Source: Sophora flavescens
Lineage: Eukaryota; Streptophyta; Magnoliopsida; Fabales; Fabaceae
Assembly (NCBI GenBank): GCA_030762895.1
Contig: CM061064.1
Span: 237,242,586 to 237,306,585, forward strand
Length of the DNA stretch: 64,000 nt
Direction: 5' to 3'
The notes under the pieces were generated by a model. The model saw nothing but the letters and a program-made list of their open reading frames with translations. It was not told the DNA's origin and did not search any database. Positions 21,228 through 33,788 of the stretch are shown here, in pieces. The translations under genes were made by a program, and so were the position numbers. Numbering within the stretch: position 1 is the stretch's first letter; the number at the start of each line of letters is the position of its first letter.

Positions 21228-22757
21228 CTAAAGATAGACCTCATCCCCCGAAGGGCCTTTTTCCTCACTGTCCTCCTCATGGGATTTTACCGACACTTTC
21301 GCAAGTGAAGAACCATGGTCTTCTCGAGTTGCCTTTACCTTTACAGTTGAGTCCACCACATCCACTCGATACACAACTGACCTCTCTACCGGTTGCTTCA
21401 TCCCTTCAAAGACATTGAAGACCACCTCATCATCATGCACCCTTAGAGTGAGTTTCCCTTGTCGCACATCTATCAAGGCACCCCCGGTAGCCAAAAAGGG
21501 CTTACCCAATATGAGAGGTATCTCGGCGTCTTCATCCATATCGAGCACCACAAAGTCCGCCGGGAATATGAACTTGTCAACTTTCACGAGCAAGTCTTCT
21601 ACCACTCCATAGGGATATTTTATAGAACGATCGGCCAGTTGGAGTGAGATCCGCGTATCCTTGACTTCTTGGATCCCTAACCTCTTCATCATAGAGAGGG
21701 GCATCAAGTTGATGCTTGCCCCTAGATCACATAATGCCTTTCCGAAAGTCATTCCCCCAATGGTGCATGGTATCGAAAAAGAACCGGGATCCTTCAACTT
21801 TGGAGGCAGTTTTCGTTGAAGAATGGCACTACACTCCTCGGTCAAAGCAACCGTTTCCTCATCCACAATCCTCCGCTTCTTGGTGAGAAGCTCCTTCATA
21901 AACCGGGCATATGATGGCATTTGTTCCAAGGCTTTCGCAAATGGAATGTTAATTTGAAGCTTGCGGAATACATCAAGGAATCTGTTGAACTGCTTATCCT
22001 GTTGAGGCTTCTTCAATCGTTCAGGATACGGTACCTTCATGTAGGGCGGGTGGTCTTGGGGTTCAACCCACTTCTTCTTTCGGAACTCTTCATCCACAAG
22101 TTTCAGCCTTCCCCCTTGCTCCGGTGCCTTGTCACTTGCCAACTTCTCTTGTTTAGGTTGCTCTTCCTCAACATGTGGTTGTTCCGGAGTCTTGTCATCC
22201 TGAGAACTAGTTTCACCCCTGTTAGGTTCCAACACCCTTCCGCTTCTAGTTGTTATGGCATTGCATTGGCCCTTAGGGTTGTTCTCGGTATCACCTGGGA
22301 AAGTGCCTGGGAGACGCTCATTAAGTTGCTTTGCGAGCTGAGCTATCTGCGTCTCTAGGTTCTGAATTGCCGACCCTGTATGAGTCACCAACTTGTCAAT
22401 GGCAGTGCTTGTATTGATTGTCAACTTCTCAACTGACGCACTCATCTTCTCAAAAGCCAACTCCCAAGGATGCCTTCCACCATCAGTTATTTGTAATTGG
22501 TTAGTCCCCGGAAGAGCCTGCTGAGTATTACGCTGCTGAATTCCAATGTTCGACCTCAGACCTTGTTGAGGTTGTTGCCAATTCTGTTGAGGATGTTGTT
22601 GACCGGCTAGACCACCATTAGCATTACTCCAAGCGAAACCCGGATGGTCTCTCCTCATGTACCCCCTATTCTGATTCTCGATCGTAGTCATTACGTCGCA
22701 TTCCTCGATAGTTATTCTGGGGCACAGTGTCATAGAAGTTGTGGCATGAGTCCACAT
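21228..22757 (-). pseudogene. Element C Gag C-terminal region and aspartic protease
   Basis: Residues about 30-150 are the Gag C-terminal region (Q-rich, then a coiled-coil-like KLVTHTGSAIQNLETQIAQL). An acidic linker follows, then the protease with active-site DLGAS at residues 344-348 and the ISLQLADRS and IPLILGKPFLAT segments, closely parallel to element A. The frame is open for 509 residues and ends at 21228. The frame differs from the upstream gag frame, so a frameshift lies near 22700. Catalytic Asp is intact. Confidence 0.85.
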
Positions 22758-23755
22758 GTTCCTGAGAGAAATTTAGCGGACAGCTCCGAGTGTCATGATC
22801 TCCATTACAATTTCCACAACCCGGAGGCATTCCCTCATGGACCGTATTAACCTTCTTGCTCTCTGACAAAGCCGCAACTTGCATCTTCAATGATTTGACT
22901 TGCTCTAGAATGGCTTCCATTGTTCCAGCACTGACTCCACTTGAGTTTTCCCTACCACGGTTGTAATCAATATACGACATCTTCTCTAATAATGCCCATC
23001 CATCCTCAGCTGATAAATATGAAAAAGAACCGCCAGCTGCGGCATCACAATTCATCTGGTAGCGTCCCCTCAACCCATTAAAGAAATGCTGAACTTTGGA
23101 GACCGGGTCAAAGAACGCTGAAGGGCATCTTCTTAGGAGCCCATTGTACCTCTCCCAAGCTTCAGTATATGTTTCATCCTCTGTCTGCCTGAAAGACGTA
23201 ACGGCTATTCTTGCTTGTACTGCTTTCTGAGGAGGAAAATATTTGGTTAGGAACTTCTGTGCCATTTTCTCCCAAGTTTCGATCTTTGTTCCTATCCAAA
23301 TCCATCAACCCAATCGCGAGCGACATCCCTAAGTGAGAGAGGGAAAAGCTGCAGCGGAACTCATCTTGTGAGACTCCTCTTGTCTTCTGCAAGTCACAAG
23401 CTTCAAGGAAACGAGTGATGTGTCTATGAGGGTCCTGTTTGCCGCTCCCATCAAACTGATTCTCACGGATCTGGAATGTGACACATCCTTCCACTCTGAA
23501 GGAATCGGTGTTAAGGTCGCTCCTCACGATCGAAGAATCACAGTCCCCCAAGTTGGGTAGATCGTTCTCGAAGAGAGGCTTGTAACGAGGAGGAGGAGGA
23601 TTTTCTTCGGCCATTTTCTCAAGATCACTCGCCTCAAGCCTTTTTCTTTCTCTGACTTCCTTCCTTAAGCGCTTCTCGGTCTTGGTGATCTCTGAATCAA
23701 ATAGAAGGTCCTCTTGTGAAAGGGTACCTCGCATACAAAAACACGGCAAGACCAA
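22666..23755 (-). pseudogene. Element C Gag (capsid), frameshifted
   Basis: Two frames (23755-23174 and 23265-22666) joined by a frameshift near 23270. Capsid features: IRENQFDGSGKQDPHRHITR, FSLSHLGMSLA, MAQKFLTKYFPPQKA, AWERYNGLLRRCP, FFNGLRGRYQMN, DAAAGGSF. The zinc-knuckle region reads CGNCNGDHDTRSC, which is C-x2-C-x3-H-x4-C, one residue shorter than the usual CCHC spacing. The likely start is the Met before AEENPPPPRYKP; the upstream 40 residues may be leader. A second frameshift separates it from the protease frame at 22757. Confidence 0.82.
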
Positions 23756-23875
23756 GTGGAATCAAAGAAGTAGAGAGAAATAATAAATAATAAAATAACA
23801 GAAAATAAAAAAAATAAAAATTAGCTTAACCAAACAATCAAGTTTCCTAAAAATTAGGAAAATTGGTTGTGCCAG

Positions 23876-23893
23876 TCCCCGGCAACGGCGCCA
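23876..23893 (-). other. Element C primer-binding site (tRNA-Asp)
   Basis: Minus strand TGGCGCCGTTGCCGGGGA, same as element B, 6 bp from the 5' LTR. Confidence 0.9.
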
Positions 23894-23899
23894 AAAACT

Positions 23900-25300
23900 T
23901 GTTGAGTCACCGGCAAGTGTACCGGGTCGTCGCAAGTAATAAAATAACATGGTAAGAGATTACCGAGGTCGAACACAAGGATTGGGCTACCAATTTAACT
24001 AATTCGCAGGAAATCCGATACGTTGGTTAAGTAACAGAGAAGTGGTTGAGAGAGAGAGAGATTAATATCGCAATTCAAGTAACAAATCGATTAAAGCTAA
24101 GGTGATTAAATTCAGAAATTGAAATATCCAAGGTCTCAAATCCACCTACCCAATCATGTATAGTACCCAAGTGATGATGTATTCCTCCCTAAGTTCAATT
24201 ATAATGTCAACCGGGACCCCCAATTTCTCCTATATCCACTGTTGTGCTCAATAGGACGTATTCGACGATTGGATTAATTACTTGCTAAGTCTCATAATCC
24301 TAATCTCGAATTCTATTAATTCTTGTTCCCTATAAGGTTGCACTAACCGCCTACTCACTCTCGTGCAATATTTGATTAGTGATCCCAATTCAAGTTCTAA
24401 AACGCGAATCGCCGTTCGGCCTCAAACACGTTTAACTAGTTAATCACGCAATACATATGATCAACGCAATCAAAATAGAATTGGAAAACATAAATTGATA
24501 CAAGGGAGAAAGACATACATCACATGAACACTACACCGCCATGGGTGGCTTCATTGATCCCTCGGACGAGGGGATTAGTTCCTCATGCCCGTGACGACGT
24601 ACAAACAATCCGACATAATCTCCATAATAAAATAAAATAAGAAAAAGGGAGACGCAGCTCCAAAAGAAACAAGGATTCGTAACTAAACTGTTCTAAGCAA
24701 GTGGAAAAACTAGGATCCCCCTTCTGATCTGAAACAACCTTCAAATAAGGATTCAGATTCTTGCCCACTCGCGGGGCGAGCAGCTCTCGCGAGGCGAATT
24801 TTAGTTTTGGCGCGCATTCAAATTTGGACTTTCGCGAGGCGAGAGTATCTTTCGCGGGGCGAGACTTCAATTCTAGGCTGTGACCTTCATCACGGCTAGG
24901 CCGTGATGGTCTCTGACTTCCAGGTCTTCATTATTCGTGAGGCGATCAGCGGTTCACGGGGCGAGCCAGAGTGATGACTGTTGCTGCTTTATCTGATGTT
25001 CAGGCTCGCGAGGCGAGAATCCACTCGCGAGGCGAGTATCTCCAGAGTGCTTTTTCCACTACTTCTTGACTTTCCTTGACTCTCAGAGCTTCACTTATTG
25101 ACCTGAAACAACAAAAGCAAACAAAAGCGTAATTCTATCCAAAATAAGCTAAAAACTACACAAAAGACACAAAATGAGTCAAAGTCCAACTTAGGAACAA
25201 AACAAGGCAAATTTGGGTGAAAACGAGAGTGAACTCGAATAATTTGCACAAAAACCACAGTCCATCTAGTTATAAAACTAGATAAGCCAGAGGCTTATCA
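23900..25300 (-). repeat. Element C 5' LTR
   Basis: 1401 bp, TGTTGAGTCACC to AGGCTTATCA on the plus strand, followed by TSD ATCAG (25301-25305). The palindrome array at 24769-25035 has unit starts 24769, 24832, 24872, 24935 and 25006 (steps 63, 40, 63 and 71). Confidence 0.92.
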
Positions 25301-25305
25301 ATCAG

Positions 25306-27271
25306 CAAGGAAAAATCAACCTATTTTGCTGGCTCTATAAGGTTATCTCGGCTGGCTGTCTTGACTAGCAATTTGGGGTTTAGAGATGGCCATCTCCCTT
25401 TTGTTTACTTAGGTGTTCCTATTTTCAAAGGGAAATCTAGGAAAGCCTACTTCATGCCTTTTGTTGACAGAATTAAGGCAAAATTGTCCTCTTGGAAAGG
25501 CAGTATGCTATCTATCATGGGACGAGTAGAATTAGTAAAGTCTGTTGTCCAAAGTTCTCTGATTTACTCTTTCCAAGTGTACTATTGGCCTCTAGCTCTT
25601 CTCAAGCTCTTAGACCAGTACACAAGGAACTTCATTTGGGCTGGCAACATTGAGACTCGAAAGATATGTACAGTTGCTTGGAAAAAGCTCTGCTGCCCCA
25701 CTCCAGAAGGTGGTCTAGGCCTAAGGTCCATGAGATCTATTAATGAGTCTTTCATGCTAAAGAGATGATGGGAATTGATCTCTTCAAACTTGGATTGGTC
25801 TATTCTTCTGAGGTCTAGAGTGCTCAAACACAGAACCTTCATCAACTACAACGTTTCCTCCTCAATCTGGTCTGGTTTAAAGGGGTTCCTTTACACTGTT
25901 CTAGATAATGTCTCCTGGCTTTTAGGGGATGGCAGAAGTCTAAACTTCTGGTGTGATCCATGGCTATCCAAACCAATTGTTGACTTGATGAACATTCCTC
26001 CATTCCTGCATAATTCCCTTATTGCTTCAGTTATCGATTTCATCAGTGATGGGAAATGGCGTATCCCTCAAGACCTTATTCTCCGGTTCCCTGCTGTTGC
26101 AGCAAAAATTGGTAAAGTGGTTATCCCTTGTGCTGAGTTTCCTGATCATCTAGTTTGGAAGCATTCTGACTCTGGTTGCCTTTCAGCCAAAGAAGCTTAC
26201 AGCTTTCTAAACCCAAGTAGGTCCTCTTGCCCTTGGGGGAAGTTGATTTGGTCAAAGGTAATTCCCCCCTCAAAATCCTTTCTTCTCTGGAGGTTGCTCT
26301 ACAATAAGGTCCCAACGGATGATCATCTTTGGTCTAGAGGATGCCATGTCGTCTCAATTTGTTCTCTATGTGGCTGCAGCTATAAGACATCGGATCATCT
26401 CTTTTTCTCCTGCCCCTTCACTAGTAGAGTTTGGGTGTGGTTGAGCAGCTGCCTAGGTTGCCACCTTGACACTCGATCAATCCAATCTCTCCTATCAATC
26501 TTAAACAACGCCTGGTGCCCTCAAGTTAAAGAGGTCATTTTGTCTGCCATCTGCTTCTCTCTTTGGGGTATTTGGCATTGTAGGAACAGCCTCAGATTTG
26601 ATTCTAAGAGTATCTCAGTGGAAACTACTTGCAATGCAATCACTGCCAATGTCTCCTTTGCTGGGAGGTTTTGCAAGGGAGCCTTCTATTCTAATTTTCC
26701 TCAATTGATGATCCAGAAGAAATTTAACATCCAGGTTAACCTTACTAAGGCCCCATCCATTAAAGAAGTGATGTGACTGCCTCCTTGCTACAATTGGGTT
26801 AAAGTAAATACTGATGGCGCTGCTAAGGGAGCTCCAGGTATGGCAAGTTGTGGTGGTATTTTCAGAGGAAGAAATGCTTCTTTTCTAGGGTGTTTTGCTT
26901 TCATTGTTGGTGTCTCGTTTGCTTTCCATGCTGAATTGCTTGGAGCTATTATTGCTATTGAATTGGCTCACAAGAAGGGTTGGAAGAAGCTTTGGTTAAA
27001 ATGTGACTCAATTTTATTTGTTAATGCTTTCAAGTCTAATGGTGTGGTTCCTTGGCGTCTCAGGAATAGATGGCTAAATTGTATTGCTCTTACTCGAGAT
27101 ATGACTTTCTTTTGCTCTCATTTGTATAGGGAGGGCAATGCTTGTGCTGATAAATTGGCCAATTTTGGTACGAGACTTGACGGTTTTTGTTGGTGGAATT
27201 TAGTGCCTCCTTTCTTATTAGAGGATTTTGGCAGAAATAGGATGGGTCTTCCTACTTTTAGATTTTCTTAG
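25306..27271 (+). pseudogene. LINE ORF2, RT C-terminal region, zinc-binding domain and RNase H
   Basis: Second half of the LINE. One frame runs from 25306 to 27271 with two TGA stops (25766-25768 and 26774-26776). Segments: RT C-terminus (GFRDGHLPFVYLGVPIFKG, LSSWKGSMLSIMGRVELV, NFIWAG, PEGGLGLRS); the plant LINE zinc-binding domain (KSFLLWRLLYNKVPT, CSLCGCSYKTSDHLFFSCP); and an RNase H fold with TDGAAKGAPG, FHAELLGA, KCDSILFV and EGNACADKLAN supplying the D-E-D-D set. Such an RNase H tail is a known feature of one group of plant L1 elements. No intact ORF2 remains. Confidence 0.9.
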
Positions 27272-27442
27272 CTCAATGGGTCAGGTTGATGTCCCCCCAT
27301 GCTTTTGTTTTCCTATATTTTTCTTTTTTTATCAATAAATTGGGTGTGCTGCAGATGATTGGCTTTGCTTGAGGTGCCAGCCTAGCTGGGATGCCTTGCA
27401 TTGCAGTGATGCTCTTGCATACCTCTTTTGCCTTAAAAAAAA
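27272..27442 (+). mobile_element. LINE 3' UTR and poly-A tail
   Basis: Follows the RNase H stop and ends in A8 at 27435-27442, after which the sequence switches to the AT-rich flank. The 5' TSD lies off the window so cannot be compared. Confidence 0.7.
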
Positions 27443-27930
27443 TATAATAATTTCACCATGTCATGAATAATGATAAATAGTGACAAGGGTCACTATTCAC
27501 ATCAAATAAAATCTTTGCCAAATCTGGGAAAAATCAGACTTAATTATTTTGGGTTCGTTCCGGTACCGATTGTTATGTAACGGTAAAAACCGATTGTATT
27601 TTTATTCGCAAAATTTCACCCAAAAAATTCATATAAAAATAAATAATTTCTAAAATCATAAAAATAAATGTAACTGGGTTAGAAAAATAAAAATTTTAAT
27701 TTTCAAAATTTTTAAAATTTTTTTCGGGTCAGTAGAGCTTAACTGACGGCAAAAACCCAAACCGTAACGTCGAAAATTTTCTACTCAAAAATCAACTGCA
27801 CATTTCTAATATAAAATAAAGGTGACTTAATTTGGTCTATCAAAATAATTCATCACCATTTATGAAAATAAAATATTAAATATTCATATAATCACAATTT
27901 ACAGACAAGCAGAAAAATCGGGGTGTTGCA
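27443..27930 (-). repeat. Minus-strand chromovirus-type LTR, 5' end only, interrupted by the LINE
   Basis: The minus strand begins TGCAACACCCCGATTTTTC at 27930, the start typical of the TGTAACACCCCGA LTR group seen four more times in this window. The LINE poly-A abuts it, so the rest of the LTR should be beyond the left edge. Confidence 0.65.
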
Positions 27931-30581
27931 CACGACGTCTCGGATATTGGGTTTACCTTTTAACGTTAACACTGTTTTTGTTCGGTGAAACACAAAATCA
28001 AAACAAAACTTCCAAAACTTATCCAAGTTGTTGGAAATAACCCCTTGTATAAAACTATTTTACAGAAAATACGTTTACGTTGGAAATTCATTTTATAAAA
28101 TCATCAAAATCCCTTAAAATTTATTTTATTTCAAAAATCAAAATTTTGAACCTGAAAATATGGCGTTGAGACAAATTTTATGTTTTAACTAATATTACCA
28201 TTTTTAATAATACTACTGTAAATATTGTCGGAATTATCCGACGTTTGACGTTTTTTAAAAAACGTTTTAAGTCTAAAAATGACTTTTCTTGTAAAATAAT
28301 CTTTCCAACACTATAATAAAATTATTTTTGAAACTTATTTTCTTAAAATCATTTTCTAATATTAAGAAATTTCTTACGTCAAAATTAGAAGTACTAAAAT
28401 ACTTTCACGGTTACATCCTCACTATGACTCATAAAACACTCTTACACTGTTAAATTATTAAAATAATAATATTTTCCAACATATGTTATTTTTTTCCAAA
28501 TATGATTTTCCATCAGTATTATATTCCAATATTTTTCCATTAAACGTTGGATATAATTTCTAAAGCTTCTTAGAGTTTTTATCTGGTTAATTGATTGGGC
28601 ACTGACCACTATCAGGCTTCTCAAACAACATTCAATAACAACATCATATCAATATTCCCTGGCAGATCATGCATCACAACATTATAATATATAACTATAA
28701 ATAAACAATTAAGTGCAGATAAACAAACATAAGTATCACGACACAACTTTAAACAAACTAAACAAGCACCATAACCACAGATAAATAATACAGACCACAC
28801 ACTAATCACATACAGTTATTGGGTAAAATCCCTCAGGTAAGCCCCCCTTACCTCTTGAAGATTTTAAGTTCCTTTATTAAAATGTTTTCCTTGACCCAAG
28901 TCTAGTTTCCGTTGTACCGCTTCAATCACTTAATCACAGATTAATCCTTCATAATGAATTACAACCAAAATTAACACAATCAAACAAAACTCACTTAAAT
29001 CATTAGGGTTAGGGTTCGACCCTCACTAAAGCATTAGGCTAGGTATGTTCAATTTTTCTCAACTCATGGATTAATGATTCTTAAGAAAGACTAAGACATA
29101 AACCATGATTATTTGACAAGGATTTTGATTCAAACTCACCTAACCAGCATAGTTAGGGTTTCGGCCATGATTATCATAATTAGCTAGGGATCTCAAAATT
29201 TCACATACTCATAGATCCATGACCTTAGAGTAGTATAGAGTTAAGAACAATGATCATAAGTTGAATACCAAAGCAAAATTATCCAAGTCCTCAAGAACAT
29301 GGATTCGGCCTCCACATAGAAAATAGGCTAGGGATTTTATAATTCATCAAGCTATTGGATTTAACAAGTAGAAGTACTATAGAGATCAAATCAAGTGTTA
29401 CTTTCCAAAATTTGAAACAAAGTTCATCCTAGCTTCCTAGAGCATAGGTTCGGCCAACACTAGAAAAATAGGGAGGAAAATTTTTTTTGCAGCAAACTCT
29501 TGGACTAGATGATAACTAACTCATAGAAATTGTTTTCATATTTTTAGGATTTTTCTATGATTTTCTAGACAATTTCAAAGATTCTAGATCTAGGAATTGA
29601 AATGACGAACAATGCATTGAATCATGAAATGAATTGAAGAACATATAGTTAAATAATGATGATGAGGATCATGGATTACCTCTTGGAATTGAAGAAATGT
29701 GCAAGAATCACCAAGTTGCATCACAAATCAAGCTTATGGAGCTTAAGCTTTTTGAAGAGAAAATGAACAAAGTGTGATGTAGAAGATGATCTTGGATTTT
29801 ATAGAAGTGAAATGGGCTCTCTCATGCAGGTTTGGGCCGTGGGAATTGGGGGGTATTTGGGTCCAAATCATAAAAAATTAAGGGCAAAAGAGTAATCTTA
29901 CAAAATGGCATTTTTGTGATATAAAGATGACTTAAGGACAAAATGGTAATTTTGCATAAAGTAATCATGAAAATTATGTGGTTGAGGTTAAAGGAGAGGT
30001 GGCTGATTTGTGTCCACATATTGTGGGGCAAACTTGTTATTTCAATGAAAGTTCAAGGGTAAAATAGTCCAAGGGGGAAATGGTATTTACACTAATTTGA
30101 AGAAATATCTAGATTTTTGTTTAAATGTAATCATGACCTTGGTGACTCACCCATATGACTCACCACCCTAGGTGGCAAGATGTCTCCACATCCGATGTCG
30201 GGTTTTGTCTCTGCACGTCCGTTCTCGACTCCGTCGATTACCCGATTAAGGGTTTTTACGCCCGAATCAAGTTTAAAACCTATTTATTTTGAATATTTTA
30301 AAAATAACATATATCGTTGGAAATGAGATATAAAATCTATTCATTTCATTCTCGGGTCAAAATTAGGTTTTCTGATCAGTAAAATCTTACAGTCAGTGAA
30401 AACGCAGACCTGGTTCTGTCTAAATTTTCAACCAAAAATTTAACCATATACTTATCAAACTAAGTATAATATGAATACGACTTTGGTTTTCCCAAAATCA
30501 ATTTCTAAGTTTCAGATAAAAATATAAACGTTTATTTATATTTATACCAATCTTGGAAAGCAGAAAAATCAAGATGTTACA
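27931..30581 (-). repeat. Minus-strand chromovirus-type LTR, truncated by the inner LTR
   Basis: The minus strand begins TGTAACATCTTGATTTTTC at 30581. It shares blocks with the LTRs of element E in order: a GGTAAGGGG/CTTACCTGAGGGAT segment near 28830, a GAGAAGCCTGA/GGTCAGTGC segment near 28600, and CCGAGACGTCG at 27933-27943 where the inner LTR begins. No ORF of note. The match suggests a member of the same family as E, older and diverged. Confidence 0.7.
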
Positions 30582-31660
30582 ATTATCTTAGAAATTGTAA
30601 ACTAGAACACTCTTTTATCTTTGCTGAATTTTAGGAATTAACATGATTATCTTGCATTTACTAACTTAAAGAATTTTGCACAAATAGAGTATAAAATAGA
30701 AGTCCTCTTTAGAAATCAATATATACATGGAGCTTTTAAGCCTGTACTTGAAAAATTTAGCAACAAGAAGGTTGTCTTTTAATTCACCTAAGTTTGATGG
30801 AGAAGGAAAAGATAAGAAAGATGAAATGGAAAATAGAGACATAGGATGTTAATATGATATACCCAATTAATGGCACATGAATATTAAATAAAAAGAAACA
30901 TAGTTTATCTAACAAAAATAGATTATAAGATGCCAACATCAACCACTCCACCCACTAAAGAAGAGTACATGTTCCTAAAAAAACAAAGCTAACACATTCT
31001 TCCAAAAAGCTTGAGTGCGATAATGAAAAACATCAGAGTTTTGCATTCTTACATACAAAAAAAAACACAGAAAAAAGAGGAAACTAAAAATTCATAACAA
31101 CATTCCAAATAAATTCAGAACAACATTCATGTTCAAAATTCAGAACTAACCTTTGGTGAGCGATTCAGAAATTGAATCAAAGTGCAAATCCTAAGGAAGA
31201 AGAAGAAGAGGCTCAAATTCAGAAATCATAAAATCTGAGATTACGAAGCAATTAACAATTGTAGTGAGAGCAACTTACCGTACAAAGAGATGAATATGGA
31301 GGTGAAGAAATCTGAGATTTAAATTTAGCGAGAATCAAAGATTATGAACAATTGAAGAATGTAGTTAGAGCAAGTTATGATGAATCGGTGATGAACGAAG
31401 AGATGAATTGGTGCTGAACATAGAGATGAATCGGTGCGATGAAGCTCTCACATTTTTGAAGTAGGGAAGTGATGCACCGAACAGAGAAGAAAGTGGAGAA
31501 GCTCTTCATGTTTCTGAAGCAGGGAAAAAGTAAAATAGGTTTAGAAACATTTTATTTTAAAAATGTTGTAAAATATAGTATTTTATTTCATTAAGTAACA
31601 TTTATTAAAATGTGGCCCTGTAAATGTTACTAAATATATAATATAATATATGTAGTAGTG
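30582..31660 (-). other. Unassigned AT-rich stretch with a possible CACTA-type terminus at 31645-31660
   Basis: The minus strand starts CACTACTACATA at 31660, like CACTA transposon termini, followed by scattered copies of AGTAACATTT/AATGTTACT in both orientations (31540-31630) that resemble subterminal repeats. No partner terminus or transposase seen. The remainder (30582-31500) shows no recognisable gene. Confidence 0.3.
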
Positions 31661-31850
31661 TAACCAACATATGGTTGGTCAGTCGGCTTGGGCCCCTTAA
31701 GCAAGTGATCAGGGGTTCGATGTCTGGATCTTGCGTATGAAGAAAATATGGTTGGGAGAGGTCAACCCTTCAATACAGTCCAATACCTTGAGGGATTAGT
31801 CTCCGCAGTTGCGCGGTGAGGATACCCAAGGAAACAAAAAAGAAACGAAA
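31661..31850 (+). mobile_element. tRNA-derived SINE
   Basis: A box-like TGGTCAGTCGG near 31676 and B box GGTTCGATGTC near 31714 have pol III promoter spacing. The body (TTGCGTATGAAG, GGGATTAGTCTCCGCAG, GCGCGGTGAGGATACCC) resembles a dispersed repeat I know from legumes. It ends in an A-rich tail at about 31832-31850. Not a functional tRNA gene. Confidence 0.55.
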
Positions 31851-32029
31851 AATCAAATTTGAATAAATTAATAAATAAATGTTTACAAATTTCAAATTGT
31901 TGATGATAATTCATTCCTTGAATCTCTTCCGTAGCGACATGCAAGACCTTACTGATGTGTCATTACTTAGATAACGTCACCTAAGAAAATTTGCCTTGAG
32001 GTACATATAAAAATATATATAATAGATAT

Positions 32030-32070
32030 AAAAAAAATATAATAGATATAATATATATATATATACATAG

Positions 32071-32114
<44 letters not shown>

Positions 32115-32160
32115 TATATATTTATATATATAGATAATAGATTAATAAGTATTTCAAATA
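32030..32160. repeat. AT dinucleotide microsatellite
   Basis: Long runs of TA with TACATA interruptions. Confidence 0.85.
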
Positions 32161-32309
32161 AGTCATCTCTACTCAAGAAACCTCTCCTAAGGTTTGCATG
32201 GTGATCTAGGGTTTTGATTGCTCCTTCTCCCATGGCCTCGCCTTGTCCATGGGAATTTGTAACACCCCGATTTTTACTGTGTTCTTCAATACAATAAATA
32301 TATATATAC

Positions 32310-32371
<62 letters not shown>

Positions 32372-33783
32372 GTATATATATGTATGTATGTATGTATATG
32401 TGTGTGTGTGTGTGTGTGTTTATTCGAGACCTAGAAAATGATTTTGGATAAACCAAAGTCATGTTTATACTCTACTTTATCGTAGAGAGTTATGGTTAAA
32501 TTTTGGGTTGAAAATTCAGATGAAACCCGGTCTGCGTTTTTACTGACAGTAAAATTTTACTGATCAGAAAACCTAATTTTGACTCGAGAACGACTCGAGA
32601 ACGAAATGATTAGATTTTATATCATGTTTCCAACGAAATTGGTTATTTTGAAAATTTTCAAAATAAATAAGTTATTATACTTATTCGACCGCATTATCAA
32701 CAAACGAGAAATCGACGAAGTCGAGAACGGATGTACAAAGACAAAACCCAGCACCGGATGATGGGACATCTTGTCACCTAGGGTGAAAAGACTAAAATAC
32801 CCCTAACCAAACCTATCCTAGTTAAATGACAACCATGGTTAAGGCAAGACAACTTCAAATTTGCTTCTTCATCCTTCTTGTGGTCACAATTCAGTCACAC
32901 CTCCTACACACCCTCACCACTCATTTGTCATGATTACTTTGGGTGTGAAATGTCCTAAATGTCCTTATACTTTAAAGGAATTACAAGTTGGTCCCTAAGT
33001 GATTTTACTCTTTTGTCCTTAAGTGAATTTTGGACCAAATAACCCAGTCTGGCAAACGTGCCGTTGTGTATCGAGCAACAGTTTCACACAGGGTAAACTG
33101 GCAAATTGGATAGTTACGGACCAGAGATATATTCTTTAGTCTTTGGGTTTATTAGGGACATTCAGGCTCGAAAACCCGCAGAAGGCTCGGGCATTTGCAA
33201 CCTCGGGCCGTGGAAATCGGTTACCCTGCACGTAATGTACTCAATCAGGAACTATACAATATTATTTAGGTGAGACGTGATACCCTAGAACAATTGGGGA
33301 TCTGACCTAAATTGGGAGGCCGACCCAATACGAAACAATTGTGTTATGGGGATTATTGCGGCATATCATGCTCGACGAAGGGAAGTTAGGATCTCCGAAG
33401 ATTACGAAATAGATAGTGGATATTGAAGTGACATGAAATTTTTATAAAACTGCATTTGGTTGTCGGGTATGAATCCCTGTTTAAAGACTTGGTGAGTGTT
33501 ATAACTATGAGTTATGCTATGTGATGAAATATTATGTCATATGTTATTGTTTGTGAGTCGCTTATGTGGCAACTGTGATAAAACTCATATGTCGGTATCT
33601 CACATTTGCATTATTTCTGTTTGGTTTCTATTTATGGTATCCTGGTTTGCGTGTACAGATAATGCAGAGGGGTTCACTGCCCTACTCGGAGGGATTGGTC
33701 CCGACTTTTGAAGAAAGTTGATTAACTGGAATAACCATGGGGTTTTTCTAATAAGAGTCTCATAGTACGACCAACTTAATCTG

Positions 33784-33788
33784 GCGAG
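33784..33788. other. Target-site duplication GCGAG, left side of element D
   Basis: Repeated at 36133-36137. Confidence 0.88.

Larger units (their letters stand above)
10108..25300 (-). mobile_element. Element C: Athila-like, pol-deleted retrotransposon, interrupted by element B
   Basis: LTRs at 10108-11486 and 23900-25300, TSD ATCAG, tRNA-Asp PBS at 23876-23893. Minus-strand order: 5' LTR, gag, protease, a residual RT-integrase fusion, element B, palindrome array, third ORF, long non-coding 3' region, 3' LTR. Without B it is about 9.6 kb. Most of RT, all RNase H and the integrase core are missing, so it would need proteins from a relative to move. Confidence 0.9.

Noticed and set aside
31661..31740. 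tRNA gene
   Set aside because: A and B box-like motifs exist but no acceptor stem or anticodon arm can be formed; a SINE with an A-rich tail explains it.
32296..32420. Tyr/Ile-rich peptide ORF
   Set aside because: Translation of a (TA)n/(TG)n microsatellite.
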